Shown: positions 1 to 4,597 of the stretch, piece by piece
Layout of the letters: every line of letters begins with the position of its first letter
Numbering within the stretch: the stretch's first letter is position 1
Assembly: GCA_937876995.1 (NCBI GenBank)
Contig: CALEFD010000042.1
Coordinates: forward strand, 1 to 8,865
Reading direction: 5' to 3'
DNA length: 8,865 bases
DNA from: an uncultured Bacteroidales bacterium
GTDB taxonomy: Bacteria > Bacteroidota > Bacteroidia > Bacteroidales > Bacteroidaceae
The notes under the pieces: model-generated
What the model was told of the DNA's origin: nothing
The model's input: the letters and a program-made list of their open reading frames with translations, nothing else
Database searches by the model: none
Made by a program: the position numbers and the translations under genes

Positions 1-69
1 AAGTAGCTCAGTTGATAGAGCATTAGCCTTCCAAGCTGAGGGTCGCGGGTTTGAGTCCCGTTTCCCGCT
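1..69 (+). tRNA. tRNA-Gly (anticodon TCC), 5' end cut by the window
   Basis: Decodes GGA/GGG glycine codons. The window starts at about tRNA position 5, so the first four or five bases are missing. Visible are a D-stem (GCTC/GAGC), an anticodon stem (TTAGC/GCTGA) around loop CTTCCAA with anticodon TCC at 30-32, a 5-base variable loop, a T-stem (GCGGG/CCCGT) and the 3' acceptor strand TTCCCGC with discriminator T at 69. CCA is not encoded (TC, then TA follow). Oddities: the D-loop reads AGTTGATA, giving A where the conserved G19 sits, and the T-loop TTTGAGT has T where C56 sits. Standard alignment also gives an A-C clash at 5:68, or else one extra base before the D-stem. It lies 11 bases before tRNA-Thr, the same order as glyT-thrT ahead of tufB in E. 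coli. Confidence 0.93.
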
Positions 70-80
70 CTAATTTTGTC

Positions 81-153
<73 letters not shown>

Positions 154-174
154 CAAAAAGATTTATTATTTGAT

Positions 175-219
175 AAGGGGAACTGTGTATTGCAGTAACC
201 TCTTGTTGTTGTAAACAAG
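175..219 (+). promoter_or_regulatory. tuf leader with two overlapping hairpins
   Basis: The 94 bases between tRNA-Thr and tuf hold two possible hairpins. The first pairs 175-180 with 199-204 (one G-U), then 182-185 (ACTG) with 193-196 (CAGT), around a 7-base loop. The second pairs 202-207 (CTTGTT) with 214-219 (AACAAG) around GTTGTA. They share bases 202-204, so the full forms cannot coexist. No T-run follows the second one, so it is not a plain terminator. A role in processing or in control of tuf is possible but unproven; the rest of the leader is A/T-rich without further signals. Both stems are modest and could be chance. Confidence 0.3.
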
Positions 220-247
220 TCTTAATCAATCAAAATAAAATAGAATT

Positions 248-1435
248 ATGGCAAAAGAAAAATTCGAAAGATCGAAACCGCATGTAAACATCGGTACTAT
301 TGGTCACGTTGACCACGGTAAGACTACTCTTACTGCAGCGATCACTACAGTTCTTGCAAAGAAAGGTTTGTCAGAACTTCGTTCATTTGACTCAATTGAC
401 AATGCTCCTGAAGAAAAAGAGCGTGGTATTACTATCAACACTTCACACGTAGAGTACGAAACAGCTAATCGTCACTACGCACACGTTGACTGCCCGGGTC
501 ACGCTGACTATGTAAAGAACATGGTAACAGGTGCTGCTCAGATGGACGGTGCTATCGTAGTAGTTGCTTCAACTGATGGTCCTATGCCACAGACTCGTGA
601 GCACATCCTGCTCGCTCGTCAGGTAAACGTTCCTCGTTTGGTTATCTTCTTGAACAAGTGCGATTCTCCAGATGTTGACTCAGAAATGATCGACTTGGTT
701 GAAATGGAAATGCGTGAACTTCTTGACGCTTACGAATTTGACGGTGACAATACTCCTATCATCCGCGGTTCTGCACTTGGTGCATTGAACGGTGTTGCTG
801 AATGGGAAGACAAGGTTATGGAATTGATGGACGCTGTTGACGAATGGATTCCACTGCCTCCACGTGCTGTTGATCAGCCATTCTTGATGCCTGTTGAAGA
901 CGTATTCTCAATCACAGGTCGTGGTACTGTAGCAACAGGTCGTATTGAGACTGGTGTTGTTAAGGTAGGTGACAAGGTTGAAATCCTTGGTCTTGGTGAA
1001 GAAAAAGAGACAACTGTTACTGGCGTTGAAATGTTCCGTAAGCTTCTTGACGAAGGTCAGGCTGGTGATAACGTAGGTCTGTTGCTCCGTGGTATTGAAA
1101 AGACTGAAATCAAGCGTGGTATGGTTCTTTGCCACCCAGGTCAGATCAAACCTCACACAACTTTCAAGGCTTCTATCTACGTATTGACACAGAAGGAAGG
1201 TGGTCGTCACACTTCATTCCGTAACAAATATCGTCCTCAGTTCTACATCCGTACTATGGACTGTACTGGTGAAATCACTTTGCCAGAGGGAACTGAAATG
1301 GTAATGCCTGGTGATAACGTTGAGATCACAGTTACTCTGATTTACCCTGTAGCAATCAACGTAGGTTTGCGTTTCGCTATCCGTGAAGGTGGCCGTACAG
1401 TTGGTTCAGGTCAGATTACTGCAATCGTTGACTAA
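248..1435 (+). CDS. tuf: Translation elongation factor EF-Tu
   Basis: GTPase that brings aminoacyl-tRNA to the ribosomal A site in the cytoplasm. The 395 residues match the family length. The G domain carries the P-loop GHVDHGKT (19-26), the switch I end RGITI with Thr62, DCPGHAD (81-87) with the catalytic His85, NKCD (136-139) and SAL (175-177). Domains II and III follow, with GRGTVATGRIETG in domain II and the ending RFAIREGGRTVGSGQ typical of domain III. Codon choice is strongly biased (for example CGT for Arg, CAG for Gln), as expected of one of the most abundant proteins. The ATG at 248 has no Shine-Dalgarno but an A-rich leader with A at -3. A 10-bp hairpin and tRNA-Trp follow. Domain contacts that elfamycins use, such as Gln125, look unaltered. 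Identification is certain; whether a second tuf copy exists elsewhere cannot be seen. Confidence 0.99.
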   Translation: MAKEKFERSKPHVNIGTIGHVDHGKTTLTAAITTVLAKKGLSELRSFDSIDNAPEEKERGITINTSHVEYETANRHYAHVDCPGHADYVKNMVTGAAQMDGAIVVVASTDGPMPQTREHILLARQVNVPRLVIFLNKCDSPDVDSEMIDLVEMEMRELLDAYEFDGDNTPIIRGSALGALNGVAEWEDKVMELMDAVDEWIPLPPRAVDQPFLMPVEDVFSITGRGTVATGRIETGVVKVGDKVEILGLGEEKETTVTGVEMFRKLLDEGQAGDNVGLLLRGIEKTEIKRGMVLCHPGQIKPHTTFKASIYVLTQKEGGRHTSFRNKYRPQFYIRTMDCTGEITLPEGTEMVMPGDNVEITVTLIYPVAINVGLRFAIREGGRTVGSGQITAIVD

Positions 1436-1452
1436 TCAATAAAGCAATATAA

Positions 1453-1480
1453 GTCGGTCTCTTGAAATGTAGAGACCGGC
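1453..1480 (+). terminator. Hairpin between tuf and tRNA-Trp (weak terminator or processing signal)
   Basis: Bases 1453-1462 (GTCGGTCTCT) pair with 1471-1480 (AGAGACCGGC): ten base pairs including one T-G, closing an 8-base loop. It starts 17 bases after the tuf stop codon and ends 5 bases before tRNA-Trp. What follows is AATTTA rather than a clear T-run, so as an intrinsic terminator it is poor. It may act as a 3' stabiliser of tuf mRNA, as partial attenuation, or as a spacer for tRNA 5' processing. The structure is seen directly; its function is inference. Confidence 0.6.
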
Positions 1481-1485
1481 AATTT

Positions 1486-1558
1486 ACGGGTGTAGCTCAG
1501 TTGGTAGAGCATCGGTCTCCAAAACCGAGTGTCGAGAGTTCGAGCCTTTCCGCCCGTG
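1486..1558 (+). tRNA. tRNA-Trp (anticodon CCA)
   Basis: Complete 73-base tRNA for UGG. The acceptor ACGGGTG pairs with CGCCCGT (one T-G), the D-stem is GCTC/GAGC with GG in the loop, the anticodon stem TCGGT/ACCGA encloses CTCCAAA with anticodon CCA at 1519-1521, and the T-stem GAGAG/CTTTC (one G-T) carries loop TTCGAGC. Discriminator G73 is the usual identity base for bacterial tRNA-Trp. CCA is not encoded: CA follows G73. It lies between tuf and secE, only 15 bases before the secE start, an order found in many bacteria. Release of the tRNA would therefore also create the 5' end of the secE-nusG message. Confidence 0.97.
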
Positions 1559-1573
1559 CAAAAGATAAAGAGT

Positions 1574-1762
1574 ATGTTTAAGAAATTTTTTACAAACTGT
1601 AAGGAATCTTACAACGAGCTTGTCCATAAAACTACATGGCCTACAAGCAAAGAACTTACAAGCAGCGCAATCATTGTTTTAGTTGCTTCCCTTTTGATTG
1701 CGTTGGTAGTATTTCTAATGGATAAATGCTTCCAAGGCATTATGACATTCATCTATCCTTAA
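1574..1762 (+). CDS. secE: Preprotein translocase subunit SecE, short one-helix form
   Basis: Essential inner-membrane clamp of the SecYEG channel. The ATG at 1574 gives 62 residues. The same frame is open back to an ATG at 1529, but that lies inside tRNA-Trp and adds residues coded by the tRNA, so it is rejected. The protein has the SecE pattern: a short amphipathic N-terminal helix, the Trp22-Pro23 turn (HKTTWPTSKEL), then one hydrophobic helix at about 30-49 and a short C-terminal tail. E. coli SecE is about twice as long with three membrane helices; the short form is normal in most bacteria. A lies at -3 and no Shine-Dalgarno is present. It ends 10 bases before nusG, consistent with co-transcription. 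Confidence 0.96.
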   Translation: MFKKFFTNCKESYNELVHKTTWPTSKELTSSAIIVLVASLLIALVVFLMDKCFQGIMTFIYP

Positions 1763-1772
1763 TTCATTTGAA

Positions 1773-2315
1773 ATGGCTGAGTTGGAAAAGAAATGGTATG
1801 TTCTTAAAGCTGTAAGTGGCAAAGAACTTAAGGTTAAAGAGTACCTTGAGGCCGATGCCAGAAATAACAAGCTTGAGGATTTTATTTCACAAGTGCTTAT
1901 ACCTACAGAGAAAGTGGTACAGGTACGTAACGGCAAACGCGTGGTTAAAGAGCGTAGTTATTTGCCGGGTTATGTGCTTGTAGAAGCTGTCTTGAATGGT
2001 GAAATAAAGCAACGTCTCAGAAATTGTCCAAATGTTTTGGGTTTTCTTGGAGGAATGATTAATCCAACTCCTCTACGTCCTTCTGAAGTCAGCAGGATTT
2101 TAGGTTCAGTTGATGAACTTATGGAGGAGACAGAAGAAGTTTTGGTACCATTTACTGAAGGCGAAACAGTAAAGGTAACATTCGGACCGTTCTCAGGTTT
2201 CAATGGTGTCATTGAAGAGGTTGATAACGCGAAGAAGAAGCTTAAGGTTATGGTTAAGATCTTTGGTCGTAAAACACCTATCGATCTTGGTTTTATGCAG
2301 GTAGAGAAACTATAA
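1773..2315 (+). CDS. nusG: Transcription elongation/antitermination factor NusG
   Basis: Binds the RNA polymerase clamp to raise processivity, and links polymerase to Rho or the ribosome. The 180 residues match the family (E. coli 181). The NGN domain starts at KKWYVLKAVSGKE and includes the conserved SYLPGYVLVEA stretch. The C-terminal KOW domain runs from about Phe127 to the end, with GPFSGFNGVIEEVD and the final FMQVEKL as in housekeeping NusG. The simple length and position before rplK mark it as core NusG rather than one of the UpxY-type NusG paralogues that Bacteroides species carry at capsule loci. The start follows secE by 10 bases and has A at -3. A small hairpin overlaps its stop codon. 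Confidence 0.98.
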   Translation: MAELEKKWYVLKAVSGKELKVKEYLEADARNNKLEDFISQVLIPTEKVVQVRNGKRVVKERSYLPGYVLVEAVLNGEIKQRLRNCPNVLGFLGGMINPTPLRPSEVSRILGSVDELMEETEEVLVPFTEGETVKVTFGPFSGFNGVIEEVDNAKKKLKVMVKIFGRKTPIDLGFMQVEKL

Positions 2316-2329
2316 TCCTAAAGGATTTT
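2314..2329 (+). terminator. Small hairpin over the nusG stop codon
   Basis: AATCC (2314-2318) pairs with GGATT (2323-2327) around the tetraloop TAAA, followed by TTGTTT. The 5' arm uses the last two bases of the nusG TAA. With only five pairs it could at most pause polymerase or give weak attenuation between nusG and the ribosomal protein genes. The remaining bases up to rplK (58 in all between the genes) show no clear promoter. Confidence 0.25.
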
Positions 2330-2373
2330 GTTTATCTGCCTAATTTAGTGTTCACAAAAAATTATTTTGGAAA

Positions 2374-2799
2374 ATGGCAAAAGATGTTGCTGGAATAATC
2401 AAATTACAGATTAAAGGAGGCGCTGCAAACCCATCACCACCAGTAGGACCTGCACTTGGTTCTAAAGGTTTGAACATAATGGAGTTTTGCAAACAGTTCA
2501 ATGCCAGAACCCAGGACAAATCAGGTAAGACATTGCCGGTGATCATCACTTATTATTCTGATAAATCATTCGACTTTGTTATCAAAACTCCTCCTGTGGC
2601 TATTCAGTTGTTAGAAGCTTCTAAGGCTCAGAAAGGTTCTGCTGAACCTAACCGTAAAAAGGTTGCTTCTGTTACAAAAGAACAGGTTACAGCTATTGCT
2701 CAGGATAAGATGCCTGACCTGAATTGCTTTACATTGGAATCTGCTATCTCAATGGTAGCCGGTACTGCAAGAAGTATGGGTATTACGGTTAAGGATTAA
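2374..2799 (+). CDS. rplK: 50S ribosomal protein uL11
   Basis: Forms the base of the L7/L12 stalk on 23S rRNA helices 43/44, within the GTPase-associated centre, and is needed for RelA activation in studied bacteria. The 141 residues match the family length (E. coli 142). The N-terminal domain carries NPSPPVGPALG with Pro22-Pro23, the face involved in thiostrepton binding, followed by GLNIMEFCKQFNA. The C-terminal RNA-binding domain ends in GTARSMGITVKD. The start has A at -3. It is followed after 23 bases by rplA, as in the classical L11-L1 pair. Confidence 0.99.
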   Translation: MAKDVAGIIKLQIKGGAANPSPPVGPALGSKGLNIMEFCKQFNARTQDKSGKTLPVIITYYSDKSFDFVIKTPPVAIQLLEASKAQKGSAEPNRKKVASVTKEQVTAIAQDKMPDLNCFTLESAISMVAGTARSMGITVKD

Positions 2800-2822
2800 A
2801 CCTGATTAAAAACGAAATTGTA

Positions 2823-3521
2823 ATGGGTAAACTGACTAAAAATCAAAAGATAGCTGCTTCAAAAATTGAGGCAGGTAAGGCATATACCCTCAAGGAAGCA
2901 TCTCAGTTGGTTAAGGATATTACTACCACTAAGTTCGACGCATCAGTTGATATTGATGTGCGTCTTGGTGTAGATCCACGTAAGGCAAACCAGATGGTTC
3001 GTGGCGTCGTGTCTCTTCCAAACGGAACAGGTAAGGTGGTTAGAGTTCTTGCTCTTTGCACACCTGACCAGGAAGCTGCAGCTAAAGAAGCTGGTGCTGA
3101 CTACGTTGGTTTTGAAGAGTACATCGAGAAGATCAAAGGCGGTTGGACCGATGTAGATGTTATCATCACAATGCCTGCATTGATGGGTAAATTAGGCCCT
3201 CTTGGTCGTGTTTTAGGTCCTCGTGGACTTATGCCTAACCCTAAGAGTGGTACAGTAACTATGGACGTTGCTAAGGCAGTCAAAGAAGTTAAACAGGGTA
3301 AGATTGACTTCAAGGTTGACAAGACAGGTATCGTTCATGCATCTATCGGTAAGGTTTCTTTCACCGCTGATGCTATTAGAGAGAATGCTAAGGAATTCAT
3401 TGATACAATTATCAAGTTGAAACCTACAGCAGCTAAGGGAACTTATATTAAGAGTATTTATCTTTCAAGTACAATGAGTTTGGGTATCAAGGTTGATACT
3501 AAGGCATTGGACGAAATTTAA
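2823..3521 (+). CDS. rplA: 50S ribosomal protein uL1
   Basis: Builds the mobile L1 stalk on 23S helices 76-78 and helps release E-site tRNA. In E. coli it also represses its own rplK-rplA message. The 232 residues compare with 234 in E. coli. Family landmarks are the N-terminal basic segment, GPRGLMPNPKSGTV with MPNP at 137-140, and the C-terminal KGTYIKSIYLSSTMSLGIK. It lies 23 bases after rplK and 12 bases before rplJ. I could not recognise an L1-binding mimic of the rRNA site in the 58-base rplK leader, so autoregulation here is unproven. It is the one gene besides rpoB without A at -3. Confidence 0.99.
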   Translation: MGKLTKNQKIAASKIEAGKAYTLKEASQLVKDITTTKFDASVDIDVRLGVDPRKANQMVRGVVSLPNGTGKVVRVLALCTPDQEAAAKEAGADYVGFEEYIEKIKGGWTDVDVIITMPALMGKLGPLGRVLGPRGLMPNPKSGTVTMDVAKAVKEVKQGKIDFKVDKTGIVHASIGKVSFTADAIRENAKEFIDTIIKLKPTAAKGTYIKSIYLSSTMSLGIKVDTKALDEI

Positions 3522-3533
3522 TTTTGAAATAAG

Positions 3534-4058
3534 ATGAAAAAAGAAGATAAAGCACTTATTATAGAAAGCCTGAAGCAGACTATTCAGGAATATGCAGCTT
3601 TCTACTTGGTTGACGTTACAGGTCTTAATTCTGTAGCTACAAGCGACTTGAGAAGAAAGTGCTTCAAATCTGAAGTGAAGATGGTTGTTGTCAAGAACAC
3701 TCTTCTTCAGAAGGCTTTAGAGCAGATGGATGTTGACTATTCACCAATGTATGATTGCCTGAAAGGCACTACAGCATTGATGCTTGCTAACACTGCTAAT
3801 GCTCCTGCAAAGCTTTTGAAGGAAGTTATGGACAAAAAGACCGGTATTCCTGGTTTGAAGGCTGCATACGCTGAAGAAAGTTTCTACATTGGTGCAAACC
3901 AATTGGATGCTTTGGTAAATATCAAGAGCAAGAAGGAACTTATCGCCGATATCGTTGCATTGCTGCAGTCACCGGCAAAGAACGTTATTTCTGCTCTGCA
4001 ATCTGGTGCAAACACCATTCACGGAGTACTCAAGACTCTGGGAGAAAGAGAGAATTAA
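3534..4058 (+). CDS. rplJ: 50S ribosomal protein uL10
   Basis: Anchors the bL12 dimers to the ribosome; the N-terminal domain binds 23S RNA beside uL11 and the C-terminal helix carries the bL12 dimers. The 174 residues compare with 165 in E. coli. The N-terminal half shows the family features AFYLVDVTGLN, an Arg-Lys rich LRRKCF segment and VVVKNTLLQKAL. The C-terminal helix, roughly from SPAKNVISALQ to the end, looks long enough for two bL12 dimers by comparison with E. coli; that count is inference. The gene begins 12 bases after rplA, so there is no room for the long autoregulatory leader known in E. coli. The start ATG has A at -3. Confidence 0.98.
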   Translation: MKKEDKALIIESLKQTIQEYAAFYLVDVTGLNSVATSDLRRKCFKSEVKMVVVKNTLLQKALEQMDVDYSPMYDCLKGTTALMLANTANAPAKLLKEVMDKKTGIPGLKAAYAEESFYIGANQLDALVNIKSKKELIADIVALLQSPAKNVISALQSGANTIHGVLKTLGEREN

Positions 4059-4100
4059 TATTAAAGAAAAAAGTAATAAACCAATTAAAATTATACAACA

Positions 4101-4478
4101 ATGGCTGATTTGAAAGCTTTAGCAGAAGAACTGGTTAACCTTACAGTGAAAGAGGTCAACGAACTTGCAAACATCCTTAAGGATGAATATGGAATTGAAC
4201 CAGCTGCCGCAGCTGTAGCTGTAGCTGCTGCTGGTCCAGCTGCTGCCGCAGAGGCTGCAGAAGAGAAATCTTCATTTGATATCGTATTGAAGAGCTTTGG
4301 CGCAAATAAACTTGCTGTAGTTAAGGCAGTTAAGGAAGCTTGTGGCTTAGGTTTGAAGGAAGCTAAGGATCTTGTTGACGCTGCTCCTAGCGTAGTTAAG
4401 GAAGGTCTTGCCAAGAACGAAGCTGAGTCTATGAAGAAGACTCTGGAAGAGGCTGGCGCAGAAGTTGAACTTAAATAA
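4101..4478 (+). CDS. rplL: 50S ribosomal protein bL12 (L7/L12)
   Basis: Multicopy stalk protein that recruits translation GTPases such as EF-Tu, coded upstream, and EF-G. The 125 residues have the standard plan: N-terminal dimerisation domain (about 1-33), a flexible hinge rich in Ala (Pro34 to Lys56), and a C-terminal factor-binding domain (57-125) with GLGLKEAKDLVDAAP. The hinge DNA at about 4200-4260 is low-complexity GCT/GCA/GTA repeats. Its Ala runs also create a long antisense frame with no sign of being a gene. It follows rplJ by 42 A/T-rich bases with A at -3. Several bL12 copies are needed per ribosome, so expression must exceed that of rpoB; the hairpin at 4504-4558 fits that need. 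Confidence 0.99.
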   Translation: MADLKALAEELVNLTVKEVNELANILKDEYGIEPAAAAVAVAAAGPAAAAEAAEEKSSFDIVLKSFGANKLAVVKAVKEACGLGLKEAKDLVDAAPSVVKEGLAKNEAESMKKTLEEAGAEVELK

Positions 4479-4503
4479 CACAAGCCTGCTTGACAGGTAA
4501 AAC

Positions 4504-4558
4504 GGTTAAGTAGCCCCGACGGTTGCCTAAAAGGCCGCCTCGGGTACTTAACCTTTTT
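4504..4558 (+). terminator. Long hairpin with T-run between rplL and rpoB (probable attenuator)
   Basis: Nine perfect pairs join 4504-4512 (GGTTAAGTA) and 4545-4553 (TACTTAACC). Above a two-base bulge (4513-4514), CCCGA (4515-4519) pairs with TCGGG (4540-4544). Above an unpaired C4520, GGT (4521-4523) pairs with GCC (4537-4539), then GCC (4525-4527) pairs with GGC (4533-4535) around loop TAAAA. TTTTT (4554-4558) follows directly. This has the form of an intrinsic terminator, yet rpoB starts only 39 bases later in the same direction with no visible promoter between. Partial read-through is therefore the simplest reading. E. coli has an attenuator and an RNase III site in the same gap; the parallel is inference. 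Confidence 0.85.
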
Positions 4559-4597
4559 GTGCGTTAATGAAAGAAGTTCCACTATTACCTTCTATTT

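Noticed and set aside
164..172. Possible Bacteroides-type -7 promoter box (TATTATTTG) before tuf
   Set aside because: It is one base too long for TAnnTTTG and has no TTG about 20 bases upstream; that position is inside tRNA-Thr.
1529..1762. Longer 77-residue version of secE starting at ATG 1529
   Set aside because: Its first 10 codons lie inside tRNA-Trp and the added residues do not look like SecE; the start at 1574 gives the normal short SecE.
2328..2348. Possible promoter (TTG then TAATTTAG) before rplK
   Set aside because: The -7 box has a mismatch and the spacer is only about 10 bases, far shorter than the roughly 20 expected.
4490..4495. Perfect sigma70-type TTGACA before rpoB
   Set aside because: No matching -10 element follows at the right distance, Bacteroidota use a different promoter consensus, and any transcript would start at the attenuator hairpin.
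4485..4497. Small CCTG/CAGG hairpin after rplL
   Set aside because: It has only four pairs and a 5-base loop; too weak to separate from chance next to the large hairpin.
4091..4582. 163-codon open frame on the minus strand across rplL
   Set aside because: It mirrors the Ala-rich and biased codons of rplL and crosses the attenuator; the product is low-complexity and resembles no known family.
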